From positions 27,579,931-27,643,930 of the forward strand of contig NC_059372.1 of assembly GCF_019703515.2 (NCBI RefSeq): 64,000 nucleotides of DNA, written 5' to 3'. The position numbers and the translations under genes were made by a program. This DNA is from Myxocyprinus asiaticus (taxonomy: Eukaryota; Chordata; Actinopteri; Cypriniformes; Catostomidae). Shown here piece after piece: positions 46,583 through 56,745 of this stretch (within the stretch, counting starts at the first letter, position 1; the number at the start of each line of letters is the position of its first letter). The notes beneath the pieces were generated by a model. It did not search any database and was not told the DNA's origin. It was given only the letters and a program-made list of their open reading frames with translations.

Positions 46583-48108
46583 AAATGGACAAGTCTCATT
46601 GGTCAAAGATGTCCATCTAGCGCATGTTCACATAGAAAAACAATTCCAAACCAGCACAGGCGGGTGCAAAAACATGTCCTTTCTTTACAGTCCCTAGTTG
46701 ATGTCTAAAGTGTTGCTCCATTCCATATCTAACAGGAGGGATGAATTGAACTACCTCGTGACCTCTTCATCCATCACTGCTTCCATTTTCATGTAATGAA
46801 ATCTGATATCTTTCATTCACTCCACACCACTGTACCTCTCTTCGATCCATTTCATTTGACCTGTTAAAGTCTACATTTTCTTTTTGAGGTAAACAGATTT
46901 GGACTCCCTGTCCTGTTAATGATCCAACAATTTAAAATCACCATATTGAACATGTAACAAAGAAAACAAGTAAATGAAAAGTTTAAATGAAGAAGCCTCT
47001 GAATAAGCAAATCAGAGCTCAAAACTTCTTCCCTAGTCCAAAAAGTCCAATTTAATGAAACTAAGCAGCAAAATCCACTGTTTCTGAACTTCTGCAATTT
47101 TCTTATGTCGATGACCATCCATGTTTACTTGTCAATGATCACAATTCACTATTGGGTGATCACAATTGGCCTACCCAGTCACGCTAAAGTAATACAGTAA
47201 GTACTTCAGTAAAAAGTAGGCTAATGAGTCATTAATCTCATGTGAATTTACATGATTTTAATAATATTTTCTAAAAGTACTATTCAATTTATCAAGGGCC
47301 AAAGCTTTTAATAAGGAAAAAATTACTGAGTGTACATTTAAGGATTTGTAAGCACTCCTTCTGCTTTCCCAATGTTAGTGCCCATGTTACACAGGTGGTT
47401 TACAAAAGTATACCTTACAGACAGGTATACAGGTATACTTTTATACTCTGCTGAGCATTTATTTATAAAGCATTTTAAACAGCAAATTATCTAAAGATTA
47501 TCCTAAAGATACAAGCCAGCATTTATCACTAGCCAATGTACCAATGTAAAATCAAAACACTTGTCTTCCATCTGCAGTTCTCTGAATCTCATTCCTGTTT
47601 GCACAGCTTAAGCTCAAAAACATGATCATGGATTCATTATTTATTATGAAATTCATATTCATAATTCAACTGAGTGCCTCTTTGCATAGGGATGCAATCA
47701 TTGAGTACGAACATGTGCCTCGTGTCATTTTGTTGATTAACAGCGGGAGAATTAGTGAAGTTTGGATGGATGTTTAGAAAGAGTGGGATGAGGGAAGGAA
47801 GTGTATATGGGATGAAAGAGTGCAGTATGCAAGTGTAGATGATAACACCTTCTTGTCAGGGACCCTGGCTTTGTTGATGAGGTCAGCTGCCCTGGAATTT
47901 GAGCTTTGACACAGCAACGAGTGAGGAAAAAGCACATGTGTGGGTGCTTTAGGGAATTATCTGGATTTTATATCTCCTTATTGTGTAATAAGTTACAGCG
48001 TTATATGAACAACTATGAGTCTAAAGGGTTTATGGCCAATTTCACAGTCAATTTGCCATGGCATTGACATAAGCATTATTCTTAACCTACAGAGTTTTTG
48101 GACATGTA
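46583..48108. other. no gene seen
   Basis: Short unsupported frames only. Repeated GGTATACTTTTA words occur near 47,400-47,450. Confidence 0.5.
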
Positions 48109-49354
48109 CACTATATTGCCAAAAGTATTCGCTCACCCATCCAAATAATTGAATTCAGGTGTTCCAATCACTTCCATGGCCACAGGTGTATAAAATGAAG
48201 CACCTAGGCATGCAGACTGCTTCTACAAACATTTGTGAAAGAATGGGCCACTCTCAGGAGCTCAGTGAATTCCAGCGTGGTACTGTGATAGGATGCCACC
48301 TGTGCAACAAGTCCAGCCGTTAAATTTCCTTGCTACTAAATATTCCACAGTCAACTGTCAGTGGTATTATAACAAAGTGGAAGCGATTGGGAATGACAGC
48401 AACTCAGCCACGAAGTGGTAGGCCACGTAAAATGACAGAGCGGGGTCAGCGGATGCTGAGGCGCATAGTGCGCAGAGGTCGCCAACTTTCTGCAGAGTCA
48501 ATCGGTACAGACCTCCAAAGTTCATGTGGCCTTCAGATTAGCTCAAGAACAGTGCATAGAGAGCTTCATGGAATGGGTTTCCATGGCTGAGCAGCTGCAT
48601 CCAAGCCATACATCACCAAGTGCAATGCAAAGCGTTGGATGCAGTGGTGTAAAGCACGCCGCCACTAGACTCTAGAGCAGTGGAGACGTGTTCTCTGGAG
48701 TGACGAATCACTCTTCTCCATCTGGCAATCTGATGGACGAGTCTGGGTTTGGCGGTTGCCAGGAGAACGGTACTTGTCTGACTGCATTGTGCCAACTGTG
48801 AAGTTTGGTGGAGGGGGGATTATGGTGTGGGGTTGTTTTTCAGGAGCTGGGCTTGGCCCCTTAGTTCCAGTGAAAGGAACTCTGAATGCTTCAGCATACC
48901 AAGAGATTTTGGACAATTCCATGCTCCCAACTTTGTGGGAACAGTTTGGGGATGGCCCCTTCCTGTTCCAACATGACTGCGCACCAGTGCACAAAGCAAG
49001 GTCCGTAAAGACATGGATGAGCGAGTTTGGTGTGGAAGAACTTGACTGGCCTGCACAGAGTCCTGACCTCAACCCGATAGAGCACGTTTGGGATGAATTA
49101 GAGCGAAGACTGCAAGCCAGGCCTTCTCGTCCAACATCAGTGTCTGACCTTACAAATGCGCTTCTAGAAGAATGGTCAAAAATTCCCATAAACACTCCTA
49201 AACCTTGTGGAAAGCCTTCCCAGAAGAGTTGAAGCTGTTATAGCTGCAAAGGTTGGGCCGACGTCATATTAAACCCGATGGATTAAGAATGGGATGTCAC
49301 TTAAGTTCATATGCGTCTAAAGGCAGATGAGCGAATACTTTTGGCAATATAGTG
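48109..49354 (+). mobile_element. near-complete Tc1-like element
   Basis: TA flanks at 48107-48108 and 49355-49356. The ends CACTATATTGCCAAAAGTAT and ATACTTTTGGCAATATAGTG are perfect inverted repeats. At 1246 bp it has the expected size for a compact fish Tc1-like element, and it encodes one transposase pseudogene. Confidence 0.95.
48243..49300 (+). pseudogene. Tc1-like transposase, recently inactivated
   Basis: From ATG at 48243 one frame runs through nearly the whole protein: MGHSQELSEFQRGTVIGC (first HTH), IPQSTVSGIITKWKRLG and the GRPRK hook. The catalytic domain follows with LWSDESLF (first Asp), [13 protein letters not shown] (second Asp) and [13 protein letters not shown] (third, Glu). 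Three stops interrupt it: TAA at 48321, TGA at 48588 in a position compatible with a CpG change, and TAG at 48666, probably from TGG. A one-base insertion near 49197 shifts the C-terminus so the open frame ends at 49232. All catalytic residues remain. The number of lesions is small compared with the other transposases here. Confidence 0.92.
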
Positions 49355-49683
49355 TATATATGTGTATATTACAATAATGTCTCTCACATAGTGTGTATGT
49401 GCGGAAGTCGTCATCGTTGGCTGAACTTGAATGGCGGTGAATAGGGGACCATAGCAAATGTAATTTTTGCTTACCTGTTTGCTCCAACAGCAAAAGAAAA
49501 AAAAAATCAACGATTACGCTTTCACAGCTTTGCGAAAGAAGATAAAAAAACATAGAGTGCTGGATAACAGCAGTAAGAAGAGAGAAACAGGCCAAATTTT
49601 CTGTCACTCCCTCAGGAGCTGTGTTAGAAGCCTCATTGCAGCTATGGTAACTGATTTTTTAAAACTAATTCTAGGGTAATATA

Positions 49684-49999
49684 GACCTTATTCACGCTAG
49701 CACCATCTTTGATTTTAATGGGAATGACAATGATGTTGTGAGGGAGATACTTACAGTCTATTCAATGGGCTGTACTGCAGTTTCAAGTGTTTTTGGATCG
49801 TTCCAACAAAACATTGATAAAATATCTGTCCAAGAACATTCAGTGTACAAAGAACTCTAGACAACATGAGTTTTGAAAATCAGATGTGACCTAGGAGATT
49901 TATACCGTTTATGCCATTGATGTGATGGCAAGTCTATCCCTCACAGTCTCGTTTCCATTCCCATTAAAAATCAAAGATGGCACTAGCGTAAATAAGGTC
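49684..49999. mobile_element. 316-bp MITE with about 45-bp terminal inverted repeats
   Basis: The left end GACCTTATTCACGCTAGCAC and the right end GTGCTAGCGTGAATAAGGTC-like inverse (observed GGCACTAGCGTAAATAAGGTC) pair. The match extends through CATCTTTGATTTTAATGGGA for about 45 bp. TA flanks at 49682-49683 and 50000-50001. It has no coding capacity. Confidence 0.8.
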
Positions 50000-50336
50000 T
50001 AAAATACAAAGTACAATGTTATAAATTTGTTAAGGCAGAAACGTGTCATAACAGGTCTGTGAAAAGGGTCCATTGTTTGGGGACAAACTTGTGCCCAGAA
50101 GTGAGCTAAATCTGACAAGACCTCTCTTACAGGGGATGTCCTCAATTACAAAAATCATTCATAAATTAAAAAAAAGTCAAGTCATCTTTGTTTCTAAGGC
50201 ACATTTAAAAACAAACAGTTGAACCAAGTGCCGTAAATTTCACACCAAGGTGCAATAGTATACACAAATATATAAAAATCATAGTAAAATAACATAAAAG
50301 GAAACATCAGTAAGCACCTTATAAAAACCATCACTT

Positions 50337-51592
50337 ACATTTATTCATTTGGCAGATGCTTTTATCCAAAGCGACTTTCAAAAGAGGAATACATTATAAG
50401 CTAATCGTTTTAAGGAGACAGTGATACAAAAAGTGCCACATTACAAAGTTTCACTAGCATCAGAATAGGATTCAAGACAGATTAAAGTGCAACAAAAAAT
50501 TTTTTGTTAAGTGACTGGTTAAGTGCTCATGGAAGAGATGTGTTCTTAGCCATGTTTCTGAAGACAGAAAGTGAGTCAGCTTCACAGATGGAGTTGGGAA
50601 GGTCATTCCACCAACGTGGTATGATGAAACCGAAAGTCCGGGAAAGTATTTTGGTGCCTCTGTGTGTTGGTACAATAAGGCGCCGTTCCTTAGCCGACCT
50701 CAGGCTTCTGGTGGGAACATAGCTCTGCAGAAATGAGTTTAGGTATGCTGGAGCAGACCCAGTGACTGTTCTGTATGCCAGTATCAGAGCCTTGAATTTG
50801 ATATGTGCATCAACCGGCAGCCAGTGAAGAGAGACAAGGAGTGGTGCAACATGCACTCTCTTTGGTTCATTAAAGACCAGATGTGCAGCTGCATTCTGGA
50901 TCATTTGCAGGGGTCTAATTGCGCATGCAGGGAGGGCTGCAATGAGAGCGTTACAGTAGTCCAGTCTAGTTATGACAAGTGACTGAACAAGAAGTTGTGG
51001 CATGTTCAGAGAGGAAAGGTCTTATCTTCTTGATATTGTAGAGCGTAAATCTACATGATCTTGCTGTCTTTGTAATGTGGTCTATGAAATTTAGTTGGTT
51101 ATCGATGGTTACCCCTAGATTTCTGACTGTTTTGGAAGGCATTACTGTAGTTGAACCCAACTGCACGGTGATGTTGCATTCAAGATCAGGGTTGGCTGGA
51201 AAGACAAGGAGTTCAGTCTTGGCTGGGTTAAGTTGCAGGTGATGTTCCTTCATCCAGGCCGAGATGTCTGCCAAACAGGCAGAGATTCGAGCAGTCACCG
51301 TGGTGTCATTGGGCTGGAAAGACAAGTAGAGCTGTGTGACATTGGCGTAGCAGTGGTAAGAGAAATCATGTGCCTGAATGATGGGTCCCAGTGATGTTGT
51401 GTATATAGAAAAGAGAAGTGGCCCAAGCACTGAGTCCTGAGGTACCCCAGTAAGTAGCTGATGTGACTTGGACACCTCTCCAGGCTACCTTGAAGGACCT
51501 ACCTGAGAGATAGGAATTAGACCAGTCAAGCACAGTTCCTGTGATGCCCAGAGTTGAGAGGGTGGGGAGTAGGATCTGATGGTTGAAATGGT
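50337..51592 (-). mobile_element. 5'-truncated L2-clade LINE, second copy
   Basis: The 3' tail CATTTGGCAGATGCTTTTAT at the low end matches the copy at 12598. Coding similarity extends further 5' than in that copy, up to about 51592, where the sequence switches abruptly to a different LINE. Confidence 0.85.
50527..51592 (-). pseudogene. LINE reverse transcriptase fragment with damaged active site
   Basis: Three overlapping frames together cover the C-terminal RT region: NHQILLPTLSTLGITGTVLD, then [18 protein letters not shown], then HCYANVTQLYLSF. The last replaces the catalytic YADD of the 12.9-kb copy with YANV, losing both aspartates. [25 protein letters not shown] and [15 protein letters not shown] follow. 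At least two frameshifts (near 51475 and 51000) separate the pieces. It is inactive, and its 5' end is truncated. Confidence 0.85.
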
Positions 51593-51977
51593 ACTTAAAA
51601 ATGGTATCAAAAGATAACGAGTATAGATACGTTTTAAGGGAAGATTTAAAACTTGATGGAGATGGGGCAGACCTCATGTGAGAAGGGACACTGTTCCAGA
51701 TTTTGGGGACAACAACAGAAAAAGCTTGATCTCCTTTCGACTTACAACGACAGAGGGGAACCGATAGAAGAAGTTGTTTACAAGACCTCTGTGTTCTAGG
51801 AGGTGAGTATGGGGGCAAAAGGTCAGCAATATATTGTGGAGCATGATCAGACAGGGCCCTGTACACATAGATCAGAATTTTAAAGTTAATTCTAAACCTG
51901 ACAGGAAGCCAATGAAGTGAAACCAGTAAAGGGGTAATGTGATCCTGTTTTTTTTTTTTTTTGTCCCTGTTAAAAAT
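51593..51977 (-). pseudogene. second LINE, C-terminal fragment (part 1, before LTR insertion)
   Basis: The minus-strand frame encodes RALSDHAPQYIADLLPPYSP then LLSVPLCRCKSKGDQAFSVV and VPKIWNSVPSHMRSAPS, the C-terminal end of another L2/CR1-type RT protein with a different sequence from the LINE at 50337. It continues at 56621, on the far side of the LTR element. Confidence 0.75.
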
Positions 51978-51982
51978 CTAGC

Positions 51983-52366
51983 TGTAGCAGCGGGGGCATG
52001 GTCAAGCGTCCGTCCAGAGAGAGAGGAAGCGGTAAGGGCGCTTGCACCTGAGCTAAATTATGTCTAACACCTGTCTCTAATTACAGTGAGCACGGGGAGA
52101 GCGGCATAAAAGAGCCACACCGCCAGCAGACAAGAGAGAGAGCCTGGGTCCCCAAAGTCATTATTGTGAAGCTGATTATTATTGTGAAGCTGAAGAGACT
52201 ATTATTGTGAATCTAAGAATTTATTATTGTGAAGCTGAAGAGACTATTATTGTGAATCTAAGAATTTATTATTGTGAAGCTGAAGAGAGCAGTGTGGTCA
52301 TTAAAAGCCTTACCTGTGAGTGGAGCAACCTGCCTCCTGTGTCCTCCTTATCGACTGTCCTTTACA
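51983..52366 (+). repeat. 5' LTR
   Basis: Starts TGTAGCAGCGGGGGC and ends CTTTACA. A TATA-like CATAAAAG lies at 52105-52112. A 45-bp unit (ATTATTGTGAAGCTGAAGAG and following) is repeated between about 52158 and 52290. ATTAAA near 52300 may serve in polyadenylation. Confidence 0.92.
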
Positions 52367-52367
52367 C

Positions 52368-52385
52368 TGGTGCCGAAACCCGGGA
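52368..52385 (+). promoter_or_regulatory. primer-binding site for tRNA-Phe
   Basis: TGGTGCCGAAACCCGGGA begins one base after the LTR. All 18 bases are complementary to the 3' end of vertebrate tRNA-Phe (TCCCGGGTTTCGGCACCA), from memory of that tRNA. It primes minus-strand DNA synthesis. Confidence 0.8.
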
Positions 52386-52402
52386 AAAAGTCTTGGTTGA
52401 AG

Positions 52403-53770
52403 ATGGATGGAAGTCACCCCATAGAGTCCCCCTAGTTGGCTGAGATCCTCCAATCCCTCGCTGGCCTACATCAGAACCACCAGCAAACCCCGCTTGAGTT
52501 CCGGCAAGACCAAGATCGCCGGTTTGTGGAGCTCCTACGGGCTTAAGCAGAGGACCGGCATGCGATCCAGAGCCTCCTCAGCCAGGAGACGTCCCCAGCT
52601 GTGACCCCGGACACCCACACGCCGTTACCCCCACCTGCGTTACAGAAGATGGGGATGGCGGACGACCCTGAAGCGTTCCTGAATCTGTTCGAACGCACTG
52701 CCGAGATCTGGGGCTGGCCGCTCGGCCAGTGGGCAGCCCGACTTATTCTGCTGTTGTCTGAGGAAGCCCAGCTCATGGCCAAACAACTGCCAGCGACGAG
52801 CCTCCTGGCTAATGGTGACCTGAAAAAAGCCATCTTGCAACGGGCTGGTTGGAGTCCAGAAGAGAATCATCAACTCTTCTGGAGCCTGAAGCTGGAGAAG
52901 TCCGACCGCCCGTTTGCCTTCGCCCAACGGCTCCGCGACGCCTACCGGAGTTGGGTATTAGCGAGGGACCGCGGTGTCGACGGGATCATCGACCAGGTGG
53001 TACTGGAACAGTTAATACATCGACTGCCAAAAGGGACGGCGGAGTGGGTCCAGTGCCACCGCCCGGCGTCGCTGGAGGAAGCCGTCCGGCTTGTGGAGGA
53101 CCACATGGCGGTGATCCCGAGGGCGGAAGAGCCCTCCTACTCTCTGTCAGCTCCCCCTGTGTTTTCCCCTGTCTCATCCCCCTCCCCTCTCTCCTCTCGC
53201 TCTACTCTCTCCCCAGGGCCCGCTCCTGCCCCACGCAGGCGAGGAGGACTTCAGCCACCGAGACCAGCTCCCCGGGCATGGGAGGCAACACCTTCCCCTG
53301 ACCCGATGCCCCGCCACTCTCCCTCTCAGGTGGGGTCACCCGCCGATGCAAGTGCGGGCGTAGCGCCTGGGCCAGCATGCTGGAGGTGCGGAGACCCGGG
53401 CCACTTCCGGGATCAGTGCTCTCTGATGGAGCTGGGGACGGTGGTACGGGTCTCCGACCTCCTGCAGGCTGCCCCCAACCGGGCCGGAGTGTACCGGATA
53501 CCGGTAAGTGTCAAGGGGGGTACTCACCAAGAACTGGTGGACACTGGTTGTAATCAAACCACTATCCACCAACGCTTGGTTCAACCCGAGGCTTTGGGCA
53601 CAGCTAAAACGGTGAGGGTGAAGTGTGTGCACGAGGATATTCACAAGTATTCTGTGGTGACTCTTATGATTAAATTCCGGGGGAAAAGCATAGAGTGGAG
53701 GCCGCTGTTAGTTCCCGCCTCACCCATCCACTGATTTTGGGGATGGATTGGCCTGATTTTAGAAATTTAT
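52403..53770 (+). pseudogene. gag and protease region of the LTR element
   Basis: The likely start is the ATG at 52403 (MDGSHPIESP), interrupted by TAG at 52433 and TAA at 52544 and then open for over 370 codons. The capsid-like segment ADDPEAFLNLFERTAEIWGW is of the type related to the SCAN domain, which is thought to derive from Gmr1-like Gag. A Pro/Ser-rich linker follows, then one CCHC zinc knuckle at 53378-53419 (CWRCGDPGHFRDQC). The retroviral-type aspartic protease has its DTG at 53540-53548 (ELVDTGCNQTTIH). A one-base deletion near 53690 shifts the frame, and the protease end HPLILGMDWPDF is read in the next frame. Confidence 0.87.
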
Positions 53771-55120
53771 TGAAGGGAATTTGTGCGGATGGGTCCTGCA
53801 CTAAATTAGGGAGATGTGAAATGTGCGATACTCTGGCAGGGGAGGCGGAGCCGGGGCCGCCCTCGACAGCTCCACATCATAATGACGAGAGAGGCAAAGA
53901 GGCTGTAGCCCCTCCCCTTAGGGAATTCCCTGAGGGAGATTTCCCTTTGGAGCAGTCACAAGACAAAACCCTCAAACACGCCTTCGACCAAATGAGAGTC
54001 ATCGATGGTCAACGACTCCAGCCGGACATCGCCTTTTCATACCCCTATTTTGCAATTATAAATGAGCGGTTGTATAGAGTGACGCAGGACGCTCAGACAA
54101 AAGAAGATACAACCCAGCTTTTGATACCACGGAGCCGTCGGGAAGTGGTATTCCAGGCGGCTCATTATAATCCCATGGCGGGTCACTTAGGGAAAGGAAA
54201 ACACTGAACCATCTAATAGCCCATTTCTGTTGGCCGGGCATTGGCGGCGATGTCCGCAGGTGGTGTGTGGCATGCCACGAATGTCAGCTGGTTAACCCAC
54301 CGGCCACCCCAAAAGCGCCATTGCGCCTTCTGCTGTTGATCGAGGTACCCTTTAAAAGAATTGGAATGGACCTCATCGGACCATTAGAGTGGTCAGCACG
54401 CGGACATCGCTTTGTATTGGTCCTAGTGGACTATGCAACACTATACCTGGAAGCAGTGCCCCTTCGCAACATCTCAGCATGCAGTGTTGTGAAGGCACTC
54501 TTCAAAATAATCTCTCGGGTGGGGATTCCGAAAGAAATCCTCACCGATCAAGGCACAACGTTTATGTCACGGACACTACGCGAGCTGTACGAATTATTAG
54601 ACATTAAATCAATTCACACGAGCGTGTACCATCCACAAACAGATGGCCTGGTGGAACGATTTAAAAAAAACATAAAAACATGATTTGTAAGTTCGTGCAC
54701 GATGATGCTAGAAATTGGGATAAATGGCTCGACCCCCTGTTATTCGCAGTACGAGAGGTCCCGCAAGCCTCCACTGGCTTCTCCCCATTTGAGCTGCTGT
54801 ATGGGCGACGCCCACGCGGTGTGCTTGATGTATTGCGAGAAGCCTGGGAGGAGGGACCTTCAAATAATAAGAATGAAATTCAATACGTTCTTGATCTTAG
54901 AGCAAAACTCCACACTTTGGGACAACTAACACAGGAGAATTTGCTCCAAGCTCAAGAACGACAGCGCCGACTGTATGACAGGGGAACTCAGCTAAGGGAA
55001 TTTGCACCGGGAGATAAGGTGCTTGTATTGCTTCCCACATTGAGCTCTAAATTACTCGCCAAGTGGCAAGTACCCTTTGAGGTCACACGACGAGTGGGGG
55101 ATCTCGATTATGAGGTTAAA
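53771..55120 (+). pseudogene. integrase region, located before RT
   Basis: An HHCC zinc-binding module runs from HYNPMAGHLGKGK across a frameshift near 54200 to WCVACHECQLVNP. The catalytic core follows: LVLVDYATLYLE (Asp), ILTDQGTTFMS (Asp) and HPQTDGLVERF (Glu) give the DDE triad. After a second frameshift in an A-run near 54670 the frame resumes with NWDKWLDPLLFAVREV and GFSPFELLYGRRPRG, the typical gypsy integrase C-terminal part. The chromodomain-free tail ends at a TGA at 55121 (EVK-stop), in a position consistent with CGA to TGA. Standard gypsy elements place this domain after RNase H. Confidence 0.87.
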
Positions 55121-56226
55121 TGAACCGATAGAGGGGGCGCACGTCAAATATACCACCTCAACCTCCTGAAATTGTGGAGGGAGGCGGTCCCTGTGATGCT
55201 GGCTACGGTAGTTCTGGAGAGGGCGGAGCTCGGACCTGAGGTGAATTCAAAACATAAACAGTTCACCCTGGTCACTTGCACAGACCACCTCTCACCAAGT
55301 CAACTCGCGGAGGTTGCCAGGTTGCAACAGGATTTTGCAGATGTGTTCTCCCCTCTATCGGGTTGTACGAACCTCATTCAGCACCACATTGAGATCGAGC
55401 CGGGGGTCGTGGTACGTAGCCGCCCCTACTGATTACCCGAGCACAAAAAGAAAATCGTTCGGGAAAAATTGGATGCAATGCTCGATATGGTGTTAATAGA
55501 GGAATCCCACAGCGATTGGTCCAGCCCGGTTGTTCTAGTCCCTAAGAGCGACGGGTCTGTACGGTTCTGTGTGGATTATTGAAAAGTCAATGCAGTGTCT
55601 AAATTTGACGCGTATCCAATACCTCGCGTTGACGAGTTGCTCGATCAGTTGGGCACTGCGCGATTTTATTTTAAGGGTTATTCGCAGAGCCTCTTGAAAC
55701 CAATTTCCCGTGAAAAAACCACCTTCTCCACACCATTTGGATTACACCAGTTTGTGACACTTCCGTTCAGTTTGTTTGGAGCCCCGGGTACGTTTCAGCG
55801 TCTCATGGACCGAATCCTCAGACCGCATTCAGCTTATGCCGCTGCCTATTTAGATGACATCATCATTTACGGCAATGCTTGGCAGCGGCACATGCAACGT
55901 CTGAGGGCGGTTCTGAGATCGCTGCGCCGAGCAGGACTCATAGCACACCCAAAGAAGTGTGCGATTGGGCGGGTGGAGGTACGGTATCTGGGGTTCCACT
56001 TGGGCCACGGGCAGGTGCGTCCCCAAATTGATAAGACAGCAGCGATTGCGACCTGTCCGAGGCCCAAGACCAAAAAGGGGGTGAGACAGTTCCTGGGGCT
56101 GGCTGGCTATTATAGAAGATTCGTACCTAACTATTCGGACGTCACCAGCCCGCTGACTGATCTCACTAAAAAGGGAGCCGGTAGGCAGGCCGGATGCCTC
56201 CCCGGCCTGAGTCGGCGGTGGGGATA
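55121..56226 (+). pseudogene. reverse transcriptase region; RNase H absent
   Basis: In the same frame as the integrase tail, interrupted by stops at 55430 and 55580. Recognisable RT parts are [56 protein letters not shown], the catalytic AAYLDDIIIY and VRQFLGLAGYYRRFVPNYS. The position that normally carries the first catalytic Asp reads ARFYFKGYSQS, so that residue appears lost. After SPLTDLTKKGA the sequence jumps straight to a short Gly-rich segment and the 3' LTR, so the whole RNase H domain is deleted. Confidence 0.87.
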
Positions 56227-56615
56227 TGTGGCAGTGGGGGCGTGGTCAAGCGTCCGTCCGGAGAGAGAGGAAGCGGTAAGGGCACTTGCACCTGAGCTAA
56301 ATTCTAACAGGTCTAACACCTGTCTCTAATTACAGTGAGCACGGGGAGAGCGGCATAAAAGAGCCACACCGCCAGCAGACGAGAAAGAGAGCCTGGGTCC
56401 CCAAAGTCATTATTGTGAAGCTGATTGTTATTGTGAAGCTGAAGAGACTATTATTGTGAATCTAAGAATTTATTATTGTGAAGCTGAAGAGACTATTATT
56501 GTGAATCTAAGAATTTATTATTGTGAAGCTGAAGAGAGCAGTGTGGTCATTAAAAGCCTTACCTGTGAGTGGAGCAACCTGCCTCCTGTGTCCTCCTTAT
56601 CGACTGTCCTTTACA
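56227..56615 (+). repeat. 3' LTR
   Basis: Starts TGTGGCAGTGGGGGC and ends CTTTACA. It carries the same TATA-like CATAAAAG and the same 45-bp tandem units as the 5' LTR. The G-rich CGGTGGGGATA just before it is the likely polypurine tract. Confidence 0.92.
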
Positions 56616-56620
56616 CTAGC

Positions 56621-56745
56621 TGTGGCATTTTGGACCATCTGCAAATGAGAGAGCAGACTGAGGCAAACCAACATACAAAGAGTTACAGTAATCCAGCCGT
56701 GAAGTAATAAGTGCATAAATAAAAGTTTCAAAGTCTTTACTGGAA
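56621..56745 (-). pseudogene. second LINE, C-terminal fragment (part 2)
   Basis: On the minus strand this reads toward LQMVQNATA, which joins across the LTR element to RFLTGTK encoded below 51977. The RT fragment was thus one piece before the LTR insertion. The fragment fades out after about 56745. Confidence 0.7.

Larger units (their letters stand above)
51983..56615 (+). mobile_element. Gmr1-like Ty3/gypsy LTR retrotransposon, defective
   Basis: Two LTRs (384 and 389 bp) beginning TGT and ending ACA enclose a primer-binding site, a gag-protease region, an integrase region and then a reverse transcriptase region. The flanks carry the identical 5-bp duplication CTAGC (51978-51982 and 56616-56620), proving one integration event. 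Integrase precedes RT, the order described for Gmr1-type elements of fish and not for standard gypsy. By eye the LTRs differ at about eight transitions plus one small indel block, roughly 2 percent. RNase H is missing, and stops and frameshifts are spread along the coding region. Confidence 0.9.

Noticed and set aside
52849..53301. 150-codon frame in the +1 register of gag
   Set aside because: Shadow of the GC-rich Pro/Ser linker of gag; no domain of its own.
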